From Clostridia bacterium (GTDB lineage: Bacteria > Bacillota > Clostridia > Oscillospirales > CAG-272): a DNA stretch of 14,330 nucleotides. Positions 1 to 6,228 of the stretch are shown one piece after another. Each line of letters starts with the position of its first letter. Positions within the stretch are counted from its first letter, which is position 1. The stretch lies in contig JAFNZX010000344.1 of the NCBI GenBank assembly GCA_017382615.1, forward strand, positions 1 to 14,330. The letters run 5' to 3'. The translations under genes and the position numbers were made by a program. The notes beneath the pieces are model-generated. The model ran no database searches. It had not been told where the DNA came from and worked only from the letters and a program-made list of their open reading frames with translations.

Positions 1-443
1 TATGTAGAATCCTTGCCTCCCGTATAAAACACGGCAACGTCAAAGCGCGACTTCTTTGCTCTTGGGAATGTATTCATGATTGGAAGGATGCTTTTCAGAT
101 TTTTTGTCTTTTCTGCGGATTGACAGATCGGACATTTGCCCTCTGCATCAAATTCGATACCCGGAATCATAAAATCGTTTGCTATACAAGTTGTGCAAAA
201 CCTTGCTTCGTCCAAGCTCGAGGGAATTACCCTTTTGCTTTCGAATTTCACAATCTGTGCACCAATGAGATTTTTCAAGATAGTAATCTCACTTTTTGTC
301 AATCCGCAGGGAAGTTTTTCAATAATTGTTTTTTGCTTTTTGGTAAGCTTAACAGTATTTTTGAACATATCAGGCTGATTTCTCAAGCCGTAATATCTCA
401 AAATATTGCCTTCAAGCTTCCATCTGCTTTGAATGTCGTACAT
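1..443 (-). CDS. PP-loop ATPase, N-acetyl sugar amidotransferase-like (partial)
   Basis: Seen: reading the minus strand from ATG 443-441, 147 codons stay open to the left edge, so the C-terminal part is missing. Residues 83-86 and 104-107 form two CxxC knuckles (CTTC, CPIC), a zinc-ribbon-like element. Residues 141-147 read TGGKDST, the PP-loop that binds ATP in the N-type ATP pyrophosphatase fold. Known: a Cys-rich segment of this type followed by a PP-loop occurs in WbpG/PseA-type sugar amidotransferases and related amide- or thio-transferring enzymes. The substrate cannot be read from this fragment. AGGA stands 6 nt before the ATG. The same frame is open upstream to a TAA at 620-618 without another ATG, GTG or TTG, so the true start or an upstream truncation is uncertain. 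The gene is AT-rich compared with the operon to its right, which suggests accessory DNA. Confidence 0.6.
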   Translation of the reverse strand, partial: MYDIQSRWKLEGNILRYYGLRNQPDMFKNTVKLTKKQKTIIEKLPCGLTKSEITILKNLIGAQIVKFESKRVIPSSLDEARFCTTCIANDFMIPGIEFDAEGKCPICQSAEKTKNLKSILPIMNTFPRAKKSRFDVAVFYTGGKDST

Positions 444-632
444 GGCAATTCCTATTTCCTTCGATATGTTATAGCAAACAGATGTAAATTGAAATTTCGA
501 GTTTTGTTCAAAATCATTATTTGTCCCAACGCAAAATGGGGCATTTTTTTGATTTTGAACACTATTTTTTTGAATTTTTATCTCAAAATCACTCCAAAAG
601 GCTGAAAATGCCCATTTTTAAGTCAAAATCGC

Positions 633-668
633 TTATTTTCTTGTCAGACAAACGACAGATTCTACGTG
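633..668 (-). pseudogene. 3'-end remnant of an rRNA uracil methyltransferase gene
   Basis: Read on the minus strand, 668-633 encodes HVESVVCLTRK followed by TAA. This matches the conserved C-terminus of RlmD/TrmA-family methyltransferases and closely parallels HVESVVSLTRQ at the end of the intact gene at 2220-3611. No family domain is recognisable upstream of the histidine codon, and the frame meets a TGA within about a dozen codons. Only the terminal codons are therefore present, as expected for the displaced gene end at one side of an insertion. It could instead be the decayed end of a second paralogue. Confidence 0.6.
642..668. repeat. Left copy of 27-bp direct repeat (att-like)
   Basis: Matches 2241-2267 at 24 of 27 positions, with 17 consecutive identical bases at 652-668 (minus-strand core CACGTAGAATCTGTCGT). 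Both copies have the same orientation and are offset by 1599 bp. Similarity stops sharply to the right of 668. The core encodes HVESV(V) at the C-terminus of the rRNA uracil methyltransferase in both copies. Confidence 0.7.
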
Positions 669-700
669 GGTCAAGAGAGCAAAAGGTCTCAAAATCGGTC

Positions 701-724
701 AAAAAACGGAGGTTGTAATACCTC
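701..724 (-). terminator. Weak rho-independent terminator after the membrane protein gene
   Basis: On the minus strand a GAGGT / ACCTC stem with a 6-nt loop is followed by CG and six T. It lies about 70 bp past the stop of the 795-1658 gene. The stem is only 5 bp, so efficiency is doubtful. Confidence 0.4.
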
Positions 725-794
725 AAAGTCTCAATACAGCCGAAAAAATGGGGGTGGTGTAACAAGTTGGTATCAAAGCAACCATTTCGTCTTG

Positions 795-1658
795 TTAGTG
801 AAATCCTTCAAAAATGTATTTGATAATTTCCAACTTTTCAGGAGAAGCGTGCTCCTTTAAATATTCCATATCCTCATCTGTGATCGGTTCAACCTCAATC
901 TCGCAAGTTCCATTTTCTTCAAGTAGTTTATGAAACTTGAGGGTTTCATCCGTAACCTTAGTGTTAACGCCCGCGATATCAAGTGTTACACCGTTTGGCA
1001 AAGTTACTTGATACTTAACGGCATCGGGGGTGCCGTTATCCTTGTGTAACATCCAAACTTTGGCGTGAAGCACATCCTCGTATGGGGTATAGGTTTCTCC
1101 AAGCTCAAAATATGTAGATGAATTAATTCCCTCGTCGTCAAAATGTACGTAGCAATTTGCAGAAAGACTGTAAAATGGAAATAATAAAACGAATGAAACG
1201 AGCAAGCAAATAAAACTGACTTTTATGTTTCTTGCCCTGCCACCGGAGCACCATGCGTCATCGATAGCAATAGCAAAAAAAGGAGTTTTAATGAAGTAAG
1301 CGATAGTGAAAATAAGAAATATACCTAAAAACAGTGCAGGAACAAGCCCGGCTATGGTGCCGCCAAGCATAATAAGTTCACTTTCGCCGGCCATTATCTT
1401 ATGTATCAGGCGTAGAGCAAGGTAGCTTAACAACCCGAACAATATAAAACTTGGAATAAACAAAATACAAGCGTATTGATGAGAAAGGGATTTAAAAAAT
1501 TTGAAATACTTGGTATTTGTCACCTTGTCTGCCGCTCTTGCTTCAAGCTCCAAATCTTCGTATTTGTCCGGATTCTTTATAATATCGTGAAGCCTTAGAG
1601 AAATAGCAATTATCCCAACAATATAAATTATCAAAAATATTATCAAGATCAGATTCAT
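795..1658 (-). CDS. Membrane protein of unknown function
   Basis: A 287-residue protein I do not recognise. Seen: four hydrophobic segments at roughly residues 2-24, 62-86, 93-124 and 147-168, then a soluble, acidic C-terminal domain of about 115 residues. That domain contains beta-like stretches (YQVTLPNGVTLDIAG) and ends in an acidic helix. There is no catalytic motif. Start: ATG 1658-1656 is chosen because AAGGAG stands 7-8 nt ahead; an adjacent in-frame TTG at 1661 is less likely. It begins 14 nt after the stop of the S23-type gene, so the two are probably cotranscribed. It lies inside the segment flanked by the 27-bp repeats and is AT-rich like its partner, which suggests it arrived with it. 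A sensor, anchor or immunity-like role is possible but has no direct support. Confidence 0.75.
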   Translation of the reverse strand: MNLILIIFLIIYIVGIIAISLRLHDIIKNPDKYEDLELEARAADKVTNTKYFKFFKSLSHQYACILFIPSFILFGLLSYLALRLIHKIMAGESELIMLGGTIAGLVPALFLGIFLIFTIAYFIKTPFFAIAIDDAWCSGGRARNIKVSFICLLVSFVLLFPFYSLSANCYVHFDDEGINSSTYFELGETYTPYEDVLHAKVWMLHKDNGTPDAVKYQVTLPNGVTLDIAGVNTKVTDETLKFHKLLEENGTCEIEVEPITDEDMEYLKEHASPEKLEIIKYIFEGFH

Positions 1659-1672
1659 CAAAAAGCTCCTTT

Positions 1673-2032
1673 TTATCCGTCGGCATTATCCTTTGCGGTG
1701 GTGATAGAGGCGATGAGCAATTTGCGGATTTTGCTGCATTTTGCAAACAAATTCTTGTACTCTTCCTCGGTTATCATGTGCGTATCCTTAAACAAACCGA
1801 GCCAATAATCCGTTTCGTAGCATTCTTTGAGCGCAATTTGAAATTTATTGATAAAATCCGCCTTGCTGGCAGCATAATTTGCCTCATGAATATTTGCTCC
1901 AATACTGGTTCCACTGCGCAATATTTGATTCAAAAGCACATTGCCCTTGCGGTTTTCTTTGATATCCGTACAAAGATTCACAATATCTACCGCAAATTGT
2001 TTCGAAAGATCAACAAGAATATTTTCCTTCAT
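1673..2032 (-). CDS. Four-helix bundle protein, S23/IVS family
   Basis: A 119-residue, almost wholly alpha-helical protein. The family signature is clear: LRSGTSIGANIHEANYA, then SKADFINKFQIALKECYETDYWL. Known: S23-type proteins were first found in intervening sequences inserted in 23S rRNA genes of Leptospira and Coxiella. Relatives (Avd) serve as accessory proteins of diversity-generating retroelements, where a basic pentameric barrel binds nucleic acid and reverse transcriptase. The exact role of stand-alone copies is not established. Start: ATG 2032-2030 has GGAGGGG 5-6 nt upstream; a longer frame from 2071 would start inside the hairpin array and is rejected. No reverse transcriptase or variable repeat is visible nearby. 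The 5' leader is the hairpin array, and the next gene (membrane protein) follows after 14 nt. Confidence 0.85.
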   Translation of the reverse strand: MKENILVDLSKQFAVDIVNLCTDIKENRKGNVLLNQILRSGTSIGANIHEANYAASKADFINKFQIALKECYETDYWLGLFKDTHMITEEEYKNLFAKCSKIRKLLIASITTAKDNADG

Positions 2033-2055
2033 AGTGCCCCTCCGCTCAAATGATT

Positions 2056-2258
2056 TGACACTTCGTGTCATGAATTGAAGCCTACGGCTTCATGATTTCT
2101 CGTCGGCGTTTCGCCTCCTCCATGAATTGAATTGCGCGTCCTACCTTATGCGCCCGCAGGCGCAATTCATGCAAGCGCAGCTTGCAATTCATGAGCGCGC
2201 TGCGGTCAATTCATGCGCGTCAGCGCAATTCATTCTGTCGTGTCAGGGACACGACAGA
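2056..2258. repeat. Array of short hairpins, about 22-bp period
   Basis: Consecutive palindromes, each with a different stem but a similar geometry: TGACAC-TTC-GTGTCA (2056-2070), GAAGCC-TAC-GGCTTC (2077-2091), GGCG-TTT-CGCC (2105-2115), TGCGCC-CGCA-GGCGCA (2149-2164), GCAAGC-GCA-GCTTGC (2171-2185), an imperfect one at 2193-2207, TGCGC-GTCA-GCGCA (2214-2227) and an 11-bp stem with AGG loop (2234-2258). Most are separated by ATTCAT(G) or its complement ATGAAT. Centres lie about 21-26 bp apart, with one double-length gap at 2116-2148. The last hairpin's right arm overlaps the right 27-bp repeat. The array also supplies the final codons and stop of rlmD and forms the leader of the S23-type gene. 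Confidence 0.8.
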
Positions 2259-3611
2259 TTCTACGTGTCCGGTACGTGGGAACATATCAACAGGCGTAAC
2301 CTCTCCGATGGTATAACCATTTTCTCTAAACCATTTGCAATCTCTTGCCAGCGTATCGGGATCACAGGAAACGTACACCACGCGCGGAATGCCCAGCTCT
2401 GCAAAGCACTTGACAAGCGCCTCGGTACTTCCCTTTCTTGGCGGGTCGATGACTGCCACGTCAGGGCGCGTGCCGCCGCAAGCCGACAGAATGACCTGCG
2501 CGTCGCCTGCGTCGTCGCAAATAAACGATGCGTTGCCAATGCCGTTGCGTGCAGCGTTCTCGCGTGCGCACTCGACCGCTTCGGGCACGATCTCAATACC
2601 CACCAACGCCTTTGCGTCCTTTGCCATACTAAGCCCAATGGTGCCCGTACCGCAATACAGGTCAATCAGCACCTCGCCGCCGCTCAGATTCGCCTTTTCT
2701 CGCGCCAAGCCGTACAGCAGCTCCGCGCCTTGGCGGTTGACCTGATAGAACGAGCCGGGCGAAATCTTAAAGGTCAAGCCGCAAAGCTCGTCCTCAATAT
2801 AAGACTTTCCCCACACCGTGCGGTATTCCTTGCCCAGCACGACGTTGGTATTTTTCTCATTGAAGTTGAGCACCACGCCCACGATCTGCGAAAATTGCGC
2901 CGTCACCTTGGCAGCAAATTCGCGCTCTGCAGGCATTCCCCTGCCGTTGAGCACCAGGCAAAGCATAACTTGCGCGCTATCCTTGCTCTCGCGCAGGTAA
3001 ATGTGGCGCAAAAGCCCCTTGCCCGTACTTTCGTCATAAGCCTTGATGCCCTTTGCATCGCAAAACGCGCACACGAACGCCACGATCTCGCCAAAGATTG
3101 CAGGCTGCAGGGCGCACTTATCCGCTTTGACCAAATTGTGCGTTTTGGACGCGAAAAAGCCTGCCTCCATACCGCTCTTGCCCTGCTTGACGGGGTACTG
3201 CCCCTTATTACGGTATCCGCACGTCACGCCGGTCGTGCGCACGTCCTTGACCACCACGTCGTCCAGCCCCACCTTGCGAAAAGCATTCTGCACGTAGGCG
3301 CGCTTGCTCTCCAGCTCGTGCGCATAGGTCACGTAGCGGTACACGCAGCCGCCGCACGCGTCGGGTGCTTGGCAAAACGTTTCCAAAGCGCGGATATCCG
3401 ATGCCTTTTCAATGCGCACCACCCTGCCCACGGCATAAGTGGCGGTATCCTTGATGATGCTCACGCGCACCACGTCCCCCGTCACAGCACCGCGCACGAA
3501 CAGAACCTTGCCCTGCACGTGTCCAACGCCGCAGCCAAGGTTATTGATCTCGGTGATCTCTACCGTATATTCGCTCCCTTTGGGGAGCAAAACTCGCTCG
3601 TTCTTGTCCAT
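2220..3611 (-). CDS. rlmD: 23S rRNA (uracil-C5)-methyltransferase RlmD/RumA family
   Basis: Transfers methyl from SAM to C5 of a uridine in 23S rRNA. In E. coli this is U1939; in Bacillus one RlmCD enzyme does both U747 and U1939, so the exact target is open. Seen in 463 residues: an N-terminal TRAM domain (about 5-68); four cysteines for a [4Fe-4S] cluster (80, 86, 89, 166); SAM-binding DLYCGTGTIGL (317-327); DPPRKGS (389-395); catalytic Cys416 in VSCDP; and the terminal HVESVV (449-454). Its start ATG overlaps the stop of the metallophosphoesterase gene by one base (TGATG). The last residues (QNELR) and TGA are encoded by the hairpin array, apparently replacing an original end such as CLTRK-stop, which remains at 633-668. 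All core motifs precede that junction, so activity should be retained. Confidence 0.92.
   Translation of the reverse strand: MDKNERVLLPKGSEYTVEITEINNLGCGVGHVQGKVLFVRGAVTGDVVRVSIIKDTATYAVGRVVRIEKASDIRALETFCQAPDACGGCVYRYVTYAHELESKRAYVQNAFRKVGLDDVVVKDVRTTGVTCGYRNKGQYPVKQGKSGMEAGFFASKTHNLVKADKCALQPAIFGEIVAFVCAFCDAKGIKAYDESTGKGLLRHIYLRESKDSAQVMLCLVLNGRGMPAEREFAAKVTAQFSQIVGVVLNFNEKNTNVVLGKEYRTVWGKSYIEDELCGLTFKISPGSFYQVNRQGAELLYGLAREKANLSGGEVLIDLYCGTGTIGLSMAKDAKALVGIEIVPEAVECARENAARNGIGNASFICDDAGDAQVILSACGGTRPDVAVIDPPRKGSTEALVKCFAELGIPRVVYVSCDPDTLARDCKWFRENGYTIGEVTPVDMFPRTGHVESVVSLTRQNELR
2241..2267. repeat. Right copy of 27-bp direct repeat (att-like)
   Basis: Partner of 642-668 (24 of 27 identical; 2251-2267 identical to 652-668). 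It lies inside the last codons of rlmD. The 3' end of rum/rlmD-type genes is a known integration site for Streptococcus mobile elements (for example the Phi-m46.1 and ICESp1108 groups), which makes an attachment-site reading plausible here. Confidence 0.65.
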
Positions 3612-4297
3612 CAGACGTAAAATTCCTTCATGTCCTCAAGGCGCAGGCAGCCGAGCAAGCCGCCGTCCTTGACGCCGCAGTTGACGTTGACCGCACCGTT
3701 GCCGAAATAGATCTTGCCGCTGCCGCCGTTTTCCTCGGTCATGGGCACGTGGCCGACCACCACGGTCTTGTTTTTGAACAGACGCTTGGAAAGATCCAAG
3801 GGCTCGCTCATAAAGGTCTCGGGCTCACAATCGTCCAGCTTCATGCCGGGCTTGTAATTTGCAATGCCCGCGTGCACGAGGATATACTCCTCACCATCCG
3901 CACGCACCTGCTCGTAAAGAGCAAGATCGGACAAGTAATCGATCACGCCCTCGCGCATCTCGCTGTCCAGAGCGCGGAAGCCGTCCAAGGTGCTTTGACC
4001 GCCGTTCTTGACCCACTCCTGCATATCCGCAATAAACTCCGCATCGGGAGTCGCCTCGCCCGAAAGCATTTTTTCAAAGCCCGCAAGCATGCGCAGCGCA
4101 AGGAAATCATGCTCGCCCGCAATCGCGTAGACGTTATAGCGCACGCTCAGGTCGCCGATCAGCTCCATACTTTGCTCGCCATAGTCCACAATGTCGCCAA
4201 GCACGTACAGAATATCGGTTTCTTTCAGACCGATCTTTTCGATCAAAGCCTTGAATTTGTCATAATTGCCATGTAAATCGGATACTACGTATGTCAT
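3611..4297 (-). CDS. Calcineurin-like metallophosphoesterase
   Basis: A 228-residue phosphoesterase of the PP1/PrpE/ApaH-like group. Metal-binding motifs visible: SDLHGN (6-11), GDIVDYG (34-40), GEHD (61-64, in place of the usual GNHD), VHAG (141-144) and GH (182-183). The Asn-to-Glu change in the third motif touches a metal-ligand position and is worth noting, although the rest of the dinuclear site is present. Likely substrates are phosphoproteins or dinucleoside tetraphosphates; the sequence does not decide. It starts at ATG 4297 with AAGGAG 7-8 nt ahead, follows the Nif3-family gene after 11 nt, and overlaps rlmD by one base. It is therefore an internal operon gene with no promoter of its own. 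Confidence 0.9.
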   Translation of the reverse strand: MTYVVSDLHGNYDKFKALIEKIGLKETDILYVLGDIVDYGEQSMELIGDLSVRYNVYAIAGEHDFLALRMLAGFEKMLSGEATPDAEFIADMQEWVKNGGQSTLDGFRALDSEMREGVIDYLSDLALYEQVRADGEEYILVHAGIANYKPGMKLDDCEPETFMSEPLDLSKRLFKNKTVVVGHVPMTEENGGSGKIYFGNGAVNVNCGVKDGGLLGCLRLEDMKEFYV

Positions 4298-4308
4298 GAT
4301 AAATCTCC

Positions 4309-5064
4309 TTATATGATAGTGATCTTGCAGCTGTTAAAGGTGTCTGCCCTTGCATCGGGTGCCACCTTTACTGCCAACGCGCAAAGGCGAGGGCAAATGT
4401 GCCGCTCGGTATAAAAATGCCCTGCGACCAGCAAATTCAGCTTGTCCGTGTCACAGTATTGGGAATACTTCAGCTCGCCCGTTAAGAAGGTGTCCGCGCC
4501 CGATGCGATCGCCAACGCAACCTCGCTCTTGCCGCTGCCGCCAACCACGGCAACGCGGTGCACCTTTTTCCCTGCATCCGCGCACAGCACGGCAGGCGCA
4601 CCCAGCACGTCCTTGACGCGCGCGGCAAACTCTGCAGCAGGTATAGGCTGTGCCAACGTGCCCACGCGCATAATGCGCTCGTCACCCACGACCTCTACGT
4701 TTTCAAGGCCTACAAGCGATGCCAGCTTATCGTTCACGCCCCCCTCGGCAGCGTCAATGCGCGTATGGAAGGAGATCGCGCTCACGCCGCTCTTGCACAA
4801 CTTGATCACCTTTGCACCGTCGTAATCGTCAGCAAGCACGTTTTTCAGCCCACCAAACAGCATCGGATGGTGCGTAAAAATAACGTCATAGCCCTCGGTC
4901 ACCGCCTTGTCTACCATCTCGGTGGTGGCATCCAGCGCAACCAGCACCCTTTTGACTTCTCTGTCGGGGTCGGGGCAGACGTTGAGCCCATCCACGTCCC
5001 AATCACAGCCCAGCTCGCGCGGAATGATCGCGCAAAGGGCACGATAAAATTCCCTTACGGTCAT
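4309..5064 (-). CDS. Nif3-like dinuclear metal centre protein
   Basis: A 251-residue member of the NIF3/YqfO family, which forms toroidal hexamers with a two-metal site. Physiological function is unsettled; some members are annotated as GTP cyclohydrolase I type 2. Metal-site motifs: THHPMLF (64-70), HTRIDAAEGGVND (100-112, usually HTNLDAA), GELKYSQY (196-203) and GHFYTE (215-220). The N-terminal motif reads CDWDVDGLNV, where many relatives have SWDNVGLQVG. The length matches the short form without the PII-like insertion found in Bacillus YqfO. The start codon overlaps the trmK stop by four bases (ATGA), the pairing seen across Bacillota as yqfN-yqfO, which points to translational coupling. 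Confidence 0.93.
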   Translation of the reverse strand: MTVREFYRALCAIIPRELGCDWDVDGLNVCPDPDREVKRVLVALDATTEMVDKAVTEGYDVIFTHHPMLFGGLKNVLADDYDGAKVIKLCKSGVSAISFHTRIDAAEGGVNDKLASLVGLENVEVVGDERIMRVGTLAQPIPAAEFAARVKDVLGAPAVLCADAGKKVHRVAVVGGSGKSEVALAIASGADTFLTGELKYSQYCDTDKLNLLVAGHFYTERHICPRLCALAVKVAPDARADTFNSCKITII

Positions 5065-5765
5065 ATTCGTTCTCCTTTTTCCTTGATGCGGGCGTACAGC
5101 GCATCGATCTGCGCCAGCATGGACAGCTCAAACGAGGCGTCCTTGCCGCCCATCTTTTTGCCGTCCGCGCCCGTTTGCAACAGACGGCGTTTATTTTCCA
5201 GCAGCTCTCCGAGAAGAGGGTGCATTCTTTCTACGTTATGACTGCCAAACCACAGCGCCATATCGTCCTCGCTTCGCGCGATGCCGTCGTATTCGGCACA
5301 AATGATCTGGTACACCTTATCCTCCTTGACCAGCGTCTGATCCAGGATGCAAAATCCGTTTTGCAGCAGGTACGCACGCAAAATCTCGGCATGCGACATA
5401 GGCTGCAGCACAAGGCGGATGCGCGCGTCGCGCGTCCAGGGGGCTGCATCAATGATCGACGCGATCAGCTCGCCTCCCATGCCGAATATGGTAATATCCT
5501 CGGGGGCGTACGCTTGGATGCCGTCCAGCCCCGGGGTGCATACGGTGGCAATTTTGTCCGCAAGTCCTGCCGCGGCAATGTTGCGGCGTGCGTTTTCCAC
5601 GGGACCGCGGTTGATATCCGACGCCACCGCGCGCGGGCAAATGCCGTTCTGGCACGCATATATAGGCAGATGCGCGTGATCCGTTCCCACGTCCGAGAGC
5701 ACCTTGCCCTTTCGCAGATACGGGATCGCCCCTGCCAGTCTTTGATCAAATCGTTTTTCTCTCAT
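5061..5765 (-). CDS. trmK: tRNA (adenine(22)-N(1))-methyltransferase TrmK
   Basis: A SAM-dependent class I methyltransferase that makes m1A22 in tRNA of Gram-positive bacteria. In 234 residues: SAM motif I DVGTDHAHLPI (25-35), acidic Asp50 at the end of strand 2 (ASDINRGP), the family hallmark GMGGELI (95-101), LQPM (about 119-122), and a C-terminal helical coiled-coil-like region (about 175-230), as in characterised TrmK. ATG 5765 is chosen because residues after it match the usual family start. No clear Shine-Dalgarno precedes it, so translation may depend on upstream reading or be weak. It heads the four-gene run trmK, nif3-like, metallophosphoesterase, rlmD. Transcription may come through the inverted repeat at 5781-5879 from the DUF1858 promoter; no closer promoter was seen. 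Confidence 0.93.
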   Translation of the reverse strand: MREKRFDQRLAGAIPYLRKGKVLSDVGTDHAHLPIYACQNGICPRAVASDINRGPVENARRNIAAAGLADKIATVCTPGLDGIQAYAPEDITIFGMGGELIASIIDAAPWTRDARIRLVLQPMSHAEILRAYLLQNGFCILDQTLVKEDKVYQIICAEYDGIARSEDDMALWFGSHNVERMHPLLGELLENKRRLLQTGADGKKMGGKDASFELSMLAQIDALYARIKEKGERI

Positions 5766-5780
5766 GTTATGTAAAACTAT

Positions 5781-5879
5781 GGGGAACGTGGCGTAGCGGG
5801 CGATTCCTGAATCGCCCCTACGCGGTCATATCGTAGGGGCGATTCAGGAATCGCCCGCTACGATAAATAACGCTCCCCG
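5781..5879. repeat. Nested inverted repeat (MITE/REP-like)
   Basis: Two perfect 31-bp arms, 5792-5822 and 5832-5862, are separated by a 9-nt loop. Each arm is itself palindromic (GGGCGATTC-CT-GAATCGCCC). An outer pair, GGGGAACGT (5781-5789) and ACGCTCCCC (5871-5879), matches at 8 of 9 positions. AAAAC and GTTTT flank the whole structure. The strong fold could also reduce readthrough from the DUF1858 gene into trmK, but no long T-run follows directly on the minus strand. Confidence 0.85.
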
Positions 5880-5885
5880 TTTTGC

Positions 5886-6086
5886 TTACTTGTCTGCCAG
5901 GTAAGCGTTGAGCTTTGCTACCAGCTCGTCTGCGTCGGTGCCGTGTACTGCGCAAGCATCCTCAATGCTCTCGCCTCTGGATGCGGGGCAGCCCAGGCAA
6001 TGCATGCCAATCTCAAAGAAAAAGCGTGCAGTGCCCTGATCGTAGTCCAATACGTCACCGATAATGCTGTTCTTGGTAACCTTCAT
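5886..6086 (-). CDS. DUF1858 domain protein
   Basis: A 66-residue protein that is essentially one DUF1858 domain. Family features: an N-terminal KNSIIGDVLDYD segment, then GMHCLGCPASRGESIEDAC with a CxxC pair and a third cysteine. The same domain forms the N-terminus of ScdA/RIC-type iron-sulfur repair proteins and occurs alone in many anaerobes, probably binding a metal or taking part in redox chemistry. The function of stand-alone copies is unproven. ATG 6086-6084 is preferred to an upstream in-frame ATG because GGAGG stands 9-10 nt ahead and homologues start with MKVTKNSI-like sequence. It has its own consensus promoter at 6129-6157. Confidence 0.88.
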   Translation of the reverse strand: MKVTKNSIIGDVLDYDQGTARFFFEIGMHCLGCPASRGESIEDACAVHGTDADELVAKLNAYLADK

Positions 6087-6128
6087 TTTTGTAATCCTCC
6101 GTAAAATAGTTATAGTTTTACATATACT

Positions 6129-6157
6129 ATTATACAATTTCGCGCCTTATATGTCAA
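6129..6157 (-). promoter_or_regulatory. Sigma-A promoter of the DUF1858 gene
   Basis: On the minus strand: TTGACA (6157-6152), 17-bp spacer, TATAAT (6134-6129), both hexamers perfect. The predicted start of transcription is about 35 bp upstream of the start codon. Confidence 0.88.
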
Positions 6158-6180
6158 GCGTTATTTTTTAACAGAGCATA

Positions 6181-6220
6181 TAAAAACACCCGCTGCAGAC
6201 ATTCGTCTGACAGCAGGTGT
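6181..6220 (-). terminator. Rho-independent terminator downstream of the TA operon
   Basis: On the minus strand, ACACCTGCTG pairs with CAGCGGGTGT (9 of 10 pairs), enclosing a second CAGAC/GTCTG stem with a 4-nt loop, followed by TTTTTATA. It ends transcription coming from the 7593-6505 operon, just before the DUF1858 promoter. Confidence 0.8.
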
Positions 6221-6228
6221 CATATCGC

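Larger units (their letters stand above)
444..794. other. AT-rich gap with methyltransferase 3'-end remnant
   Basis: This 351-base stretch has no convincing intact gene. It holds the open but start-less extension of the PP-loop frame (617-444, minus), the remnant of an rlmD-type 3' end (633-668), and a weak terminator (701-724). The octamer TCAAAATC recurs at least four times (near 509, 583, 623 and 689), and AAAATGCCC/GGGCATTTT-like inverted words occur near 533-545 and 605-617. Such recurrence suggests old repeat-derived DNA. No promoter is evident. Confidence 0.5.

Noticed and set aside
1673..2071. Longer start of the S23-type protein at 2071
   Set aside because: It would begin within the first hairpin. 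The ATG at 2032 has a strong Shine-Dalgarno and gives the usual family length.
2056..2258. CRISPR array
   Set aside because: The conserved part is only the 7-8 bp linker and the variable part is always self-complementary. Unit length is too short and no cas genes are near.
1673..2258. Diversity-generating retroelement (S23-type protein as Avd)
   Set aside because: No reverse transcriptase and no template/variable repeat pair were seen within the window.
2127..3620. Long open frame on the plus strand opposite rlmD
   Set aside because: It is antisense to a gene with complete motifs, its product shows no recognisable domain, and it starts inside the hairpin array. Such frames are common opposite genes of this base composition.
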